Of a stretch of DNA of 64,000 bases, positions 34,831-47,832 are shown one piece after another. The stretch's first letter is position 1, and every line of letters begins with the position of its first letter. Where the stretch lies: NCBI GenBank assembly GCA_008828725.1, contig MEHQ01000256.1:138612-202611 (forward strand). The letters are read 5' to 3'. The notes beneath the pieces are model-generated. The model was given only the letters and a program-made list of their open reading frames with translations, had not been told where the DNA came from and ran no database searches. Origin of the DNA: Saccharina japonica. Taxonomy: Eukaryota > Sar > Phaeophyceae > Laminariales > Laminariaceae. A program made the translations under genes and the position numbers.

Positions 34831-37800
34831 AATTGAGTACAACACGCAAGTGGTTGACATACATACCGTATACGGCGAGTGTGCATACGGTTAGTTCCTG
34901 TGTCCATGTGATGAGTGAACCGCTGGAAATATAAAGTTTCGATCACGCAAGCTCTAAGCCTGGGAAACGGAGCGCTGAAAATAGACGCGTCGGAATCTTC
35001 ATGTAATTGTCGGATTCAATGAAAGCGCAGCAGTATCGAGTAGACATCTATCCATCCCCATTCCAAGCAAGTATGCATTGCCTGGGTGATTGTGATCCTT
35101 GAGCATAGGAGCGATCACAATTTTCAGGGCGTACGCAACATACCCTGTAGCAGGACCGGTTTACGGCAACCTTACATCCACATAGATGCGGCCGCTCTGC
35201 TGCTTATGTTGTCAACCCTTGCAAGGGGTCAACGTTGTACACCTCACGGTCTCGCTGTAAAAAAAACCCCAACACACTGCATGGTACCCTATGTGCTCTT
35301 ATTTAGGTGTGCTGTATTGCTTTTGTCTGCAACTCGTTACTTGAGGCACGGGAACACACGATGAAATGATAGTAGTAAAAAGGCGGTTTCGGCATCGAAG
35401 ACAGCTCCATGTCCTGTGAATTGGGGTTGCTGCTACGCTACTCATGTCGCCAGTTCATATAGGTTGCAACACAGTATAGCTCTCGCACCCCCCTGCGGCT
35501 TCAAACGGACAGAACACGATCGGCGTGAGAGCACCACACATCGCTTCGCCGGCGGGGGGGGGGTGCACTTCGTTTTCATGCATAGTCGTATGACAATAGA
35601 CTCCCACATCCTCACAACGCCGGGTCGAGCATCTCGGGTCTTCACCGATCAGGCAGACAATGCTAGCACCGAGCGCGATGCGCCGTTAGGTGATGGGCGG
35701 GTCGCATAAAGGGTGAGCTGTATCCTACTAAGAACCCTATGTGAGGCGGACTTGCGTAGGGGGGGGTTCTTTGTACATACATCGTGAGCTCTAATGGCCC
35801 GGTAGTTCAGTCACCAGCTTCGCTAGTTACGCGTAAGCGTCTGGTCGCCCATTACTGAGTACGGTTGGAATATAAATTATTTTGTCCATTTTTCATTTTT
35901 ATTTTGTTGTCGGGTGACTCGCACGGTTGGAAGGCCTAATCATGGATCTGGCTGTGGTGTTGCGCGTTGAATGCGATTTCCAGCAAATTAATTACGGGGA
36001 AAGATTACAATTCACCGCACGTATAGCTGCAGCTAACCGTATCGGCTCTGGTGGTCTCGTGAGTATTTTTAGGTAATGCCGAAGTATATGTAGTGCTGGA
36101 AACGACTCGCCGGGTCCGCCAAACGGTGTTGTCCGGAATGTCTGTCTCTGACGAAACGCTCATCCCCTCGTGAGCGTGGAGGGGTTCTGTGGCTGTGTTC
36201 GTGTATGAGGTACCTCCTTGGAGTGTGATCCAATGGACTGTTCGCCGCGAATTCAAGGGTGATGCACGCCATGCACTGCCTCACGCGGAGTGACGTGGCG
36301 TTGTACGCCAACAGGAAGTAGACGGTAAACACGCGATGATAACAGGCCCGAAAAGGTAGCCGTGGGGTGTGAGGGCCATACGGGTGGTAAGGAACATATT
36401 CAAAATATGCCCGTGTGTATTCGAACGAGGCTTGTGAGGCAAAGTCGTCCTTTGAGGAGGTCGGCAGAGCCGCTGCCCTCGTTTTTGGTTGTGCGTCATG
36501 CTTCCCTGGTATACCAACAATGCCCCTGTCTTCTCGTATCGTCGTGATAACGGCCAGAGCAAGGGGGCAGTTTGAGGTAGAACATAACTAACAGTACGGT
36601 AATTAGTAGTTCCACACGAAATGAGTGTTGGAGGAGTCGGTCGCTACCGAACCATTCGGAGGCTTGGTAACCCGAGACCACTGCAGGACGTAGTACTGAG
36701 AAACACGGCCGAGGTTTCAGTGGGGGTAGACAGAGTGTAAACATGGGTGGTCGAGATACTCAGGGGGTTGCCACAGGATGCAATACAAGAGTCTGGCCGA
36801 GGGTAGGAATATCTCTCTTCCACAACTCACAAAGCGATAATGACCATGCAAGTAAACAAACATGCAATAAACATGGTAATGCCCTATTGCTATGGCGCCA
36901 CAAATAGCTTAGCTTCATACGCGCCTGGAGAAAACGCGGTAGTTTTTTTGTATTACAGTGTGACTTCAAGTTAGAACCCTACAGGAGTCATAGATTACCG
37001 TCAGTAGAACACCCTGCAAAGCAGTTGAATACACGAACTCTTTTACTCTTGTAAAGTTCGAAGGTGCACGCTCAGTTGCACTGATTGGTCGTTTTACAAC
37101 TCCTCATAAAGACCCCACAAAAAATCGGACAAAACTCCCAGCATGTTACAGATCATCATATAATTGTTGTGGTATGTTATCGGAAGATAAGCTAACCCCA
37201 TTCGGAGCGAAGATACGCACGATAACGAATATATAATTTATGGCATAATGCACCGCGCCGTAAACACATGGTAACGAAGCTCCCCAAACCCTGACCTATG
37301 CTCCGGTAGGGGTTGCATTTTCTCACTTTCTATGTTGCTTCGGACCGTTGCGGCTCAGATGATTAACTACCCGTAACAATGACAACTTTCGCTCGGATAC
37401 TTGTTGGACGACCACTGTACCTCTTACACTATAATCGATATAATCGAAAGCGGGTCGTGTTGGGCAAACAGCGTTTTTCAAACTGACGGTTCTAGTGACT
37501 TACTGGTAGTATCGAGCTCCTCATGCAAGGAGATGATACAATAAGCCGCCACCCTTGCAGTGTCATTACAGTGAATTCCTACTAATGAGTCCAGCCTGTA
37601 TTGCCTGGCGACATTGAGTGTCGACCAAGCGTGTCACAGCCCACGTTCTGGCATATACGAAGCCATTCATAGACATGTCCAGGATACAGCATGAATCCGA
37701 TGATCCCTACGGCAATCTCTTAGCTGCAACCTCACACATTTTCACAACCACATCTTCGAAGGAATTGTACAGATTGTTGAGGCAACAAACCTCGGAGTCG

Positions 37801-38192
37801 GCGAACGTGCTCTGCTGTAAGTGGAAACAACCTCTTCAGCGCCATATCGTGTTCATAAATAATATTGCGACTCGTCACAATTGTCCTAAAAACACATTTG
37901 GCCGTCCCGCCGACCAACACGCCTGGGGGGGATAACAACGATCACCTCAAAAAATAAGCGTTCGCTCCGACTGTCGAATTGACACACTGCATGATCAACA
38001 CCGGATAGCCGCGGTATATGCTGTTAGTGGAGTGGTGACAAACAAATATCTTACCGATATCGCCAATCCGTGATGTTACACAAGGCTCTGTGTCTAGCTC
38101 ACTCGAGGACCCATCATGGAGACTTCTCGTGGACCTCGCCAGGCATATGGCCGCATAAGGCGCGCTGCACACCGCGCCAATAGCCGTACTAT
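34831..38192. other. Gene-free left part of unit II
   Basis: 34831-35420 aligns with 4040-4740 and 57130-57660; 35560-36870 with 2590-4020 and 5820-6490; 36900-38190 with 7400-8860 and 58650-60325. A G-run is at about 35552-35562. No conserved frame, RNA gene or regulatory site could be supported. Confidence 0.55.
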
Positions 38193-38446
38193 GACATGCG
38201 ACGGTACGAGTGCACTCTGATGTATTTGACGCGTATCACTAAATGGTATCTATACCAGTAGTAAGATTTGTTTTCGGAGGAATTTAAAATGGAATAATTC
38301 CGACGAAACATTACTTGCCCAAGTGTAAAATGTGCAATTCTGCGACACAATACCTACATTCCGACGAGTTAGGACCAAGGAGCACTGTCATTCAGAAGCT
38401 ACTATAGCCAAAACCTGCTATCAGCTACCTCTATCGTAGCAGGCAT
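38193..38446. mobile_element. MITE family A, ancestral copy downstream of gene A2
   Basis: Same position relative to gene A as 8869-9135 and 60326-60588. Ends are degraded: 'gacatgcgacggtacgag' at left, 'ctctatcgtagcaggc' at right. Confidence 0.65.
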
Positions 38447-38565
38447 TTTGGTACACTGCCTAATATATCGAGTTAGTACTATTGTGCCTGCTAACATCTC
38501 TGCTACGTTTCCCGAAGCAAGATAGAGGGCACACCTCGACAACAAACGAGAATAAAACCAGACAC

Positions 38566-38836
38566 TACTTATTAGTATTATTTCGTCTCCCTCCTCCCTC
38601 ACCACGGTTCGTGCCTTGCATTTATATCGCGAGAAGTCTTCAGCCCTTTCTTCCCTCGTCGACTCTCATTGAATGGTGCCTTCCTATGCCCTTATCAATA
38701 AGCTCTCTCAGCGGTTGATTCCGTTTTTTATTTCTTTTTGCAAAAAAAACTCAAAATACAGATCGACGTGGGGTTTGAACTCCGTAAATCGACTCTTAGA
38801 AGCGTTCGAGGGTAAAACTTAACCATTGGGGCTCAA
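38566..38836 (-). mobile_element. SINE copy 2, tRNA-related head
   Basis: On the minus strand it starts with a tRNA-like segment: 'aatggttaag' at the A-box position, then 'cgcttctaagag' and a B-box-like 'gagttcaaaccccac' (about 38770-38830). The body matches the copy at 56760-57112 ('ctgagag', 'gacgagggaagaaa', 'ggctgaagacttctcgcga'). It is shorter at the 3' end than that copy. Units I and III lack it between the ancestral MITE and gene A. Flanks 'aataaaacca' and 'aatgaaaccca' may be a target duplication. Confidence 0.75.
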
Positions 38837-38918
38837 AAATGAAACCCATAGGCTAAAGCCAACTGTGAAGGCCCCAAACACTGATCGGACTGTTACAACA
38901 CGGTTTTACTCAAAGTCA

Positions 38919-39821
38919 TCAAAATGTGCACTCAGTTTTTACGTGGAAGGGGGTCGTTCGTAAGACACCGTCGGGGGAACCACGAGAGGTTTTCTTAATG
39001 ATTTCTACTCCCACCGTACGGACAAGACCAACTTCGAGCTGGCCATGTTCGTGGCAGTGGGTAGGCTGAGTGCCGGGCACCCCCCACCTGGACATTCTGG
39101 AGCAACCCTTCACCTTGCACCATGCTCTGAAGTTGATCACCTGACCGGCCGGAAGATCGCTTTTATGGTCTGCGCATACAAAGCGAGTACCGGCAGAAAG
39201 TACACCCCATGCAGGTATGCGGGAGCATGCGTCATGCGAACACCGTCTGTTTTGGACGGGTACCATGCCATCGCCAGCATGCTGTTTGCAGAACAACGCC
39301 TTTTTGCTCCCAGCGATATTAAAGCTTGGGTGTATTGAGCAGGACTCGTACGAGCACCGTCTGCTGCATACATCTACCATGCCCATGTCCGCATGTTGCT
39401 TGCAGTACACTGCCTTTTTTGTACCGACGAAACTGAAGCTTGCGCGTTTCGTGCAGGTATCATGTGAGCAACGCCTGCCGCAGACGTTTACCATGCCGGC
39501 GTCAGCATGTCTCTTGCAGTATCTCGCTCTCTTGCTGCCCTCGGTGTTAAAGTTTGGTCGTGTCGTGCAGGCGCCGTGTGAGCATTGCCTGGCCCGGACG
39601 TTTACCATAACGGCGTCAGCATGTTTCTTGCAGTACGCAGGCTGTTTGATGCCGAACACGTTGAAGTTCGATCGGTTTGTGCAGGAGTCGTGTAGGCAAC
39701 ACCTGGTGGAAACATTTACCATACCGGCATCAGCATGTTGCTTGCAGTACCTCGCTGTCGTGTTGCCCTCAGCATTGAAGCTGGCGTGCTTTTGGCAGGA
39801 GGTATATGAGCACTGCTTCAT
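38919..39821 (-). CDS. EsV-1-7 repeat protein, gene A2
   Basis: 300 residues from the ATG at 39821 ('MKQCSYTSC'), with seven repeats starting at Cys 4, 42, 80, 118, 156, 194 and 235. The frame is open for another 63 codons upstream (to 40010). That extension resembles the one in A3, but in A1 the matching sequence is shifted and stopped, so it is treated as 5' untranslated. Compared with A3 (338 residues) it lacks exactly one repeat, the one like A3 repeat 4. Penultimate 'PAWGV' and terminal 'SRWGVPGTQPTHCHEHG' signatures and the 'VKTECTF' end are present. No signal peptide or membrane span is seen in the 300-residue form. Molecular function is unknown. Confidence 0.92.
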   Translation of the reverse strand: MKQCSYTSCQKHASFNAEGNTTARYCKQHADAGMVNVSTRCCLHDSCTNRSNFNVFGIKQPAYCKKHADAVMVNVRARQCSHGACTTRPNFNTEGSKRARYCKRHADAGMVNVCGRRCSHDTCTKRASFSFVGTKKAVYCKQHADMGMVDVCSRRCSYESCSIHPSFNIAGSKKALFCKQHAGDGMVPVQNRRCSHDACSRIPAWGVLSAGTRFVCADHKSDLPAGQVINFRAWCKVKGCSRMSRWGVPGTQPTHCHEHGQLEVGLVRTVGVEIIKKTSRGSPDGVLRTTPFHVKTECTF

Positions 39822-42107
39822 TGTCGTCCCTGGTTGGAGCGGTGACAAACAGGGAAATATGACAAGGAATAGGTGAGAACCGACCGACAATGCGCCCGGC
39901 TGAACTCGACACAATTGGTGTCCTTGTAGTGAACACAAAGCATTGAAACCATTAGAAGGGTCCCCATACGGGCATATCCATAACGTTGAGTTGGACTGAA
40001 TGGTTGCCATACACCCAGTACGGTCTTTGGCTTATCATACACACCGGCGACGAACATGCATGCGACTGATTCTTACCTATTGAATTACGGTGTCAACGTT
40101 GAAAGCCCGCTAACGAGCGTTTCCTGCGAGCAGGAAGTAGGTAATGCTAACACGAGACCATCCAAGCACTTCAGTATGAGGACAACCATGTGGCTGCAGG
40201 ATACCCAATAACACACATACATTGTATTTTGCGTCGAATTTGCCTCAGAAAGCAGCAGTGCCATGAGGACACGTGTCCAATTCAACTACGTGCAATATAC
40301 CTCGGCCGAGACATTGCGACGCTGAAACATGAAACAGAATACAAACCAATGAAACGAGAACGCCAACTACCCCATAATGTGGAGTAGTAGTGCTCGGCAT
40401 GCGTGCTGTTTGTGTAACGGTCACAGCATTCATCCGAACAATAACTCGACGAGTGTTCCCCATGACTACAATGTCAAACGCCACACGTTTGGAGTATAAC
40501 GTCTTCATTCTTCTAGCCTATCCATCGACATCAAGAATAACACACCATAGTATGATTGCAGGAAAATATTTGGTTATGATCGAGAAATTTGGTACGGCAG
40601 ACTTCCGTCCAGGCGGCCGTTGGAATTGCTGCACGCTTTCGGCTCTATAGGTTAAATGGACCGTCGGCAGTTGACAGCTTACAGCGCAATGCAAATCGAA
40701 AAGAGCATTAATTGGCGAGGGCAAGGAATACCACGGAAACAAGGAACACCGATCTCCGAGACAAGGTAACGCAACCTTCATCGCATTGGAAGAAAACGAA
40801 ACGTTTAAATGAGACACCCCAATGAATATTATGCTCCGAGGAAGATACGGGCATAGCATGTTATCAAGGCCGCTGCAGACGATATCCGCGCTGCGATAAC
40901 AATTCGGTACTCGGCACGAAGACTACACCAACAGAAAAGGGTTTAGTCTCAACGATTTATGCAACCAGCTATAATACAATATCCACCACGTTCGCATATA
41001 TTTCCACGGAAAATTCTTAGGGCATTCGACAACATAGTTTCTTTTTCGAGGAAACAAAACACAATGACGCGGCTACCTAAGAGGTCGGGACCATGATTTA
41101 AGGAGGAACATAGGTCACAAACTTCTTCCACTACGGTCAATGCCACGCGACTACAACGGTCACTGAAATTACTACTACAACTGCTACGACAAGTTCAAAG
41201 GTAATATTACTACTACTACCATTACCATGACTCCTCCTCGAGCCAATATTAATACAACTGCCACGACTGTAGCAGTTCGAAAGCCTAGTACAGACCAGCA
41301 GTACCAGGAAGCATGAGTACGCATGACAATACTGATGTGCATACATTGCTGCAATTTGCATGATAAACTCGAATAGTCAGAGTTGACAAAGTTATGACGA
41401 TTTCGGCAAATGAATACATGTAGGTTGTGTGGAATGTATATCACAAACGCATAGAATCAAAATGTTCGCCTCGTTGTTAACATTGCTGCTGCTCCAGAGG
41501 GTTGGGGGTTGATACTATATATATCGAACAGGCCTGATGAATGGCTATCGACCTATATCTTTATATTTCGTGGAGTGGCTGTATTGATCGAAAAAATGTT
41601 ATTTTTCTCTCCTGACGTGACTTCTGCAGCGATGGCCGATACGGCGCTTCGAGCGCAATATTCAAAGTCCCCAAGTCAAAGTAGGCGCATTCGAACGCTC
41701 GTGTAAGGCATTTCTTCGGGTATGATTAAAATCGGTGCAGTACTTTCGAGCAACAGAGATATTAATACAATACCCCAAAACCAGCAGGGTTAGAACTGAA
41801 TTCACCGTACTCGACTATTGGCCTACACACTTATTGAGGTGCATCTCGTCTTACACCTGAGTTCAACCTCGTGAAGGACATATGGCGACGATCGTCGCTG
41901 GTGACGGCACCCTTGTGAAGGGTGTGGCGCGCTGTGTTTTCGTTTGACAATTACAATTCCAAGCATATTTTCAACGTGATCGGGGGCCAACCCCACTTGT
42001 CGTGCGGGGTCGCCACTGTCGTGACAACTGCACCGGCAGCGACTCCACAAACCCCGTCACAATCGTCGAGGTATGTACGAGACATGACGCTAAAGTATAT
42101 ACTAAGG

Positions 42108-42241
42108 GTTCCGGTATTGCGGATGGAAACTTACGTTCCTAGCTGTCCACAGGACGTCTCCGCGCTGCTGCGGTCGCGATTGCTGAAGCGAGGTCGAGAG
42201 AGACTACGCCGGCTATGTGCATGGGGGCTGAACTCCAGAAT
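42108..42241. other. Unusually conserved block, unit II copy
   Basis: Counterpart of 14172-14308 with about ten differences in 131 bp. The longest identical run covers 'gcgaggtcgagagagactac' and the following 30 bp. See that entry for why protein coding is doubted. Confidence 0.4.
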
Positions 42242-45200
42242 ATGGTGGGGACACAACAGACGTTTCTTTGATCGGCATTGCCATTAGACAGGGCTGCGCG
42301 GAATGCTAGGTGCTCGGGTCTGGGAGAAAGTTGAATTACCCGGAAAACACATGCCACCCGCGCTTCGTCGAGAACTGCCATCCAACAAAATTATGCATTT
42401 ATGCCGGAGAAAGAGATAAGAGAGTACTAATACTGTTGTACGTACGTATACGTGTGTATCGCCATTTTCACAGTAGTGCGTGTGATACGTGAAGGAGCAG
42501 GAGCGAAGATGGAGTTGCGGATGTGCTCTCGACGATGCCCCGTAGCTACGCATGGCATTTACAGCAGCAGCTGTGGTCGCATTTCGTTTTATGGGGTTAT
42601 GCTTTGCATCGCATTATATACCGTTGATGGTTTCAACGTGAACAGTTCGCGTGTGCAACCAGGACATATGCACGATACTATGTCGTTTCTATATAATAGT
42701 TATCTCCCGCAGAGAAGGAGTGTAGATGTACCAGCAGCAGTGGCAGCAAACGTGCGTCTAATATTTTCGAATTTCGGTATGTATCACCACTGGAAGGCCC
42801 TTGAAAAAACTGTATACAGCCTCCAACCTGTCGGTTTGTAACTTTTAACCTGGATCAATGAGTCAATGAGGGGCGGAGAATGATCGAGGAATATGATTAA
42901 AATTGATGATCATATGTGTTTGTGACGAGACTGCCTCCTTTTGGATAGCATAGGATTATAATATTTTGCCGTTGGTCGAAAGGCGTCCCATATATATATA
43001 TATGTCTCAAACCAAATTGCATATGAAACAGCCAAATACGGGCCCCCATAATATTCACCGACCGGACCAAATCGGATCAGGTGTGACTTCCCATGTAAGC
43101 GTTCCGCAGAAGCTTCCGCGACACTTATAAATACGTCCAGTGACCGCAACGAAAAACAAACAATATTTAGCAGACCCGGGGTAACTGTACATATCTTAAG
43201 TATATTGTACGTGTTTTTTATTTAAAGGATGCATAGCACAGACGTCGGTACGCACCCCTTGTTCACACGTACGGCGTTGCAACTCTCCTTTTGAAAATAT
43301 GCTTCATGGAATTTGTTTTCCATCGAGCAGACATTTTGTGATTTCAATACCTGCTAGGTGATCTAAGGATACAGCATCGTCTTTATAGAAAATAAGTGGT
43401 TTGAGATCCGCATGATCATCACCACGGCTACAATACCATGCTCATAATAATCACAATGATAACCATCATCATTTAGGCGCAAAAAATAATTGGCGAACAT
43501 GGCAACATGGTTGGGTTGCAGTAGGCGTAATGTCCCGTTAACTCGTCCCCTCGCCATTGATCTATGGCTACATTGTTCGATATACAGGACGGCAGGTCCT
43601 CCGCAACCTCGTGGGCAGATTGTTGGATAACACAGCGAAACATTTACAGAAAAGACAGAACTACCGTACATAACTGGTCTCAACGATATTTCGTTCCATT
43701 TCATACATACGACATTACCCCTCGAGGCACCACCCATATAGACGGACGGTACATGCTTGTACATGTTCGAACAACGATCATGACTCCAACGATACGACCA
43801 TATGTAATGCACGTACTGTACACCCACCATGGAAATCGATATGCAACACAAGGAGCGCAGGCTAATACCAGTGCGTGACCAACTTTGAGAGTTGTCTATG
43901 CCAGCCCTCAGCAGGCGCTATCGACGTTTGGGCCCGCTTTCGCACAACACCATACCAGATGGCGCTAACACCCATTCTTCGTGTGTATGAGATGCGCCTT
44001 GCAGTGGTGGTGCTGTTGTGCAATTATCTATCACTGTGCAGAGTTTCGCGGCAATCAGTTACACACTGCGTGTTCGAGCGTTGAGTGTCGTCCATTTTTT
44101 TTGTCGGAGGTCTCACGGCACCCAAGTGGGATTTTAGTGCATTTAATTGGTGCATTGCCGTTTTGACAAAATCTCGCTTGGGCAAAATAAGGCACCGGTC
44201 CGACGGCTACTTTTGTTCTTACATCTCTATGCTTTTCCGCAAAGGGGTTTGGGTGTTAGATTTGTATTTGCTAGTCGTTTGTGACTAGTAGGTCCCCTGT
44301 TCTGTGGTGTGAGTCAATGTTTACTAGTCATGGCACAATATCTCGTTGTGCATCACTCAAAACGTTTCGGAAAATCAACGGACATATCGTGGGTAGCAGT
44401 ATGCGTTTTGTCCAGCAAGGTGGTAATATCTCCAGGTGTCTACGGCTACAGCTTGACGTCCGTGACAACGGCTTCTGGGGAATCGCACAGCCAGACTACC
44501 GCAAGATGTAGCACAAGATTACCATCAGAAGAGTACGTACGCTCGACGGCTGCCGTATGCTCTTTTGGGGTCACTCACCGGACAGGAACGGCGAAGTTGG
44601 AGATGCGAATGCTCCCTTTGAGGCGAAAATGAAGGAGACCCCGCCCGCCCCGTGTTACGGACGCTCTTCAACACTCCTTGTCCTGCCACTTATCCCTTTT
44701 GGTTGATCTGTACGACCCCCTACGCTCCTGTAAAAGGTGGTTGCAACCGGTGGTGAGTGTGCTTGAACCTACGAAAAAGTCCGACATAAAGTACAAAACC
44801 TTGACTCCGTGTGTGGACTCGTACTCGTATGATACTACACAACAAACTGTACCTACAGCAACTGGGGCGTGTTGTTTGCAGTTATATTTATGTACCTCTT
44901 GTTCGACGAGTAATAAGAACACCTTCGTCAGTTCAGATCTCGTTAGGAGTTTTTATTTCTTGATCGGCCGATGTTATGGAAATATTAGCACATGTGCCGG
45001 CCACAACGAGGCTCATGACCTGTAAGGGATTATCGTTGGTGATACCCTGGCAAGTGCACAAGGCTGTGCCTCTCGACGCCAGTCGAGATTGTTGTCACCG
45101 TGAGTGGTCGTGGACCAGAAGCAGATGGACCGCTTGGTGTGGTAGAGATGTGAAGATATGTTGACCACTGGCGCTTAGGTGGCCAACACAGCGCACACAG

Positions 45201-45244
45201 ATCCACAGAGAGAGAACGCAGAAGTCCAGATGACGGCACCTCAT

Positions 45245-45408
45245 AGAGACAACCAGGAAAGCTAAGAGCCGAGGCTATCCAGAGAGTTCATCCTAGAGAC
45301 GACCAGGAAAGCTAAGAGCCGCAGCTATCCAGAGAGATCCACATGGATGAGTAAAGGATACGATCCTACGAGTAGAGAAGGCTACGATCCTACGAGTAGA
45401 GAAGGCTA
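45245..45408. repeat. Two short tandem repeats, 50-bp and 24-bp periods
   Basis: A 50-bp period ('agagac.accaggaaagcta') repeats from 45245 and 45295. A 24-bp period ('cgatcctacgagtagagaag') repeats from 45361 and 45385. Both are absent at the matching point in unit I (about 16860). Confidence 0.8.
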
Positions 45409-46783
45409 CAGCAGTAATTTCTCCGCATACATATGCGTTACTCACGAACCGAAACATACGATGTACAAGAGCAGTACCACTGAACATTGACTCATATTGG
45501 CTATGTGCTAATATTTGCATAACAGCCGATCTAAGCAGGCAAGGAAGCCCTTGCCAAGACGATGTCGCCCAGGTGCGGGTCTAGATTGAGTTCATCCACC
45601 AAATGTCCTTTCGCCCAGACTTTGTCTCTGGGTCGCAGTTTACGCGGTACGTGACCTGGGCGAGGCACTTGGTACACGAACGTACCAGCACACTAAAACC
45701 ACCTTGAAGTATACTACTAATTGTATAAGTGGTGAAATCAGGGCCACGGTACACTGCAGCTGCTACTGTACAGCATTAGGCAACGACGAGGACGAGAGGG
45801 GTTGTGCAAAACGACACATTAATTTCGTTGGTGTATCGATGTGTTGAAAACAGACAGTTCGTCTGGAGTAGGGCTACGATTTCAGTACCGTACGGGTTGC
45901 CATATCTCTATACGTTACGCTGGGAAGGTGTGCTGATAACATTTTACTTGCTTTATACTCGTACACGTTTGTGATCAGTAGTTGCGCGGCAGTTATGCGG
46001 TTCAGGTAGTGTTTTACATAGTCTACAATCATGGAACCGTGTCCCATTGTACAACACTGAAAAGTTACCGGAATCCAGGACCACGGGGGTTGCAGTATGT
46101 GGGTTTTTGCAGCAATCTCGTAATATCTCGACATGTTTACAGCTCCACAGGGCTTTAGTGGCGAGCGCTCATCCGCAATATCGCCCCCAGAATGGTGGAT
46201 GACAAGCAGTTACCTGGTACTTCAGAAAAATATATCATGGACAGACGCATGCTCAGGACAGTCTTACCTGACTTTAAACTGCGTTCGAGTGCTTAACCTG
46301 AGACAAAAACGACCGGCACGGCTGTGTTGTGGCCGCTGTTCGAGCCGCGTTATCCTGCCGCCTCTTATGTACTGACAGGTCTTCGCGGGCCCTTACGCGC
46401 CTGAGGAAAGGTGGCTGCAGCAGTTGTTGGTCTGTAGGTGGTGTGCACGCGCCCAAGAAACAATTTCTCAGTCTTTGTCCGGCGTTTTCTCCACGGGATC
46501 AGGGGTATCTCCTGTGCGTCGTACTTGCCGCCCGGACAAAAAACGCCATTCCATACAATACAAACCTGTTCATTCGCCCTACCGTGGGGCCTGTGAGACG
46601 CGGCCCTCGCTCCGACATATGGTCTACAACACGTCGCAACTACTACCTGGTGCTTGTAGTTGGTTTTAGGCCCCTCTCCTTTGGCAAGCCAGGAGAAGAG
46701 GTTTGCCAGCGCAGCTATAATTTGGGGTTTACGCTTCTGATCGCCAGAGAAAAGCGGGTGAGGATGCCCCTTGTGCTTCAATC

Positions 46784-47832
46784 GGGTGGCGGTATACGAA
46801 CCTCATGGGGATCGTTTTGTGAACGTACCTCACTATTATTATTGGTGGGGTTTCAAATGCAGTCTACGGTATGTTATGTGTTCTCGTGGCCCGTGACTCT
46901 ACATACACTTATTAATACTCTCTCTCGTGCTACTGTTGTTGTACCTCATATTTATACATATCGTGCAAGGTAGAGAGGTGCTACTACGTAGAGCACATAT
47001 TTAATTTGTACACATAGAGTACGAGTAAACACTCACAATAATATACACACATAGGGTTTAAGGATTATGGGGCTGACGACTCCCGCTTATTATGATCGAC
47101 TTAACGCACACACAGAGGGTGCCGAGGTTTTGAGGCTGTGACGCCGCCCGCTTAACTGTGGTTTATGCACACATAGTAAAAGCAAGGTATTTGGATTAGA
47201 CGCCACCCGCTTGGTTATCTCCGTAACTTTTGCTTGACAGCACCACAGCACCGGCCCCATATCATAGCACCTTGCACCCACTATGATGTGTATGTATGTG
47301 TGCAAAAGTCACCTAACTAAGCGGGCAGCGTCAGCCTCTAAACCCCTGCACACTCTTTCTTTGTGTGTGCGTAAAGTCAACAATAATAAGCGGGAGGCGT
47401 CAGCCCCCTATAACCCTTGCACCCTCTATATGTGCATAAACCACAGTTAAGCTGGCGGCGTCACACCCTCAAAACCTCGGCACGCTCTGTGTGTGCGTAA
47501 AGTCGATCATAATAAGCGGGAGTCGTCAGCCCCATAATCCTTAAACCCTATGTGTGTATATTATTATTATTGTGAGTGTTACTCGTACTCTATGTGTACA
47601 AATTGAGTATGTGCTCTACGTAGCAGCACCTCTCTACCTTGCACGGTATGTATAAATATGAGGTACAACAACAACAACAGTAGCACGAGAGAGAGTATAT
47701 ATGAGTGTATGTAGAGTGACGGGCCACGAGAACACTTAACATACCGTAGACTGCATTTGAAACCCCACCAAGAATAATAGTAGTGAGGTACGTTTACAAA
47801 ACGATCCCCAGGAGGTTCGTATACCGCCACCC
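46784..47832. mobile_element. Mutator-like foldback element with 9-bp target duplication
   Basis: A 1049-bp near-palindrome. Arms of over 400 bp begin GGGTGGCGGTATACGAACCT and are roughly 85% identical by eye. It is flanked by the perfect direct repeat GCTTCAATC (46775-46783 and 47833-47841); a 9-bp duplication and long TIRs fit the Mutator-like (MULE) superfamily. The arms contain several inner copies of a 'taagcggg.g.cgtcagcc' module. No transposase is encoded, so it is non-autonomous. Unit I has the uninterrupted site at about 20720-20735. Confidence 0.88.

Larger units (their letters stand above)
39822..46774. other. Long gene-free stretch upstream of gene A2
   Basis: 39822-41540 aligns with 10348-12089 and 61812-63500; 41600-43660 with 13680-15720; 43660-46390 with 15720-17560; 46530-46775 with 20480-20722. 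It lacks the insertions found in unit I at 12090-13660 and 17658-20440, so it preserves their empty sites. An AT microsatellite is at about 42992-43003. The largest plus-strand frame here (46329-46973) runs into a transposon and is rejected. No gene is supported. Confidence 0.55.

Noticed and set aside
46329-46973. 214-aa plus-strand ORF
   Set aside because: Its second half runs into the Mutator-like foldback, and the homologous unit I sequence does not keep the whole frame.
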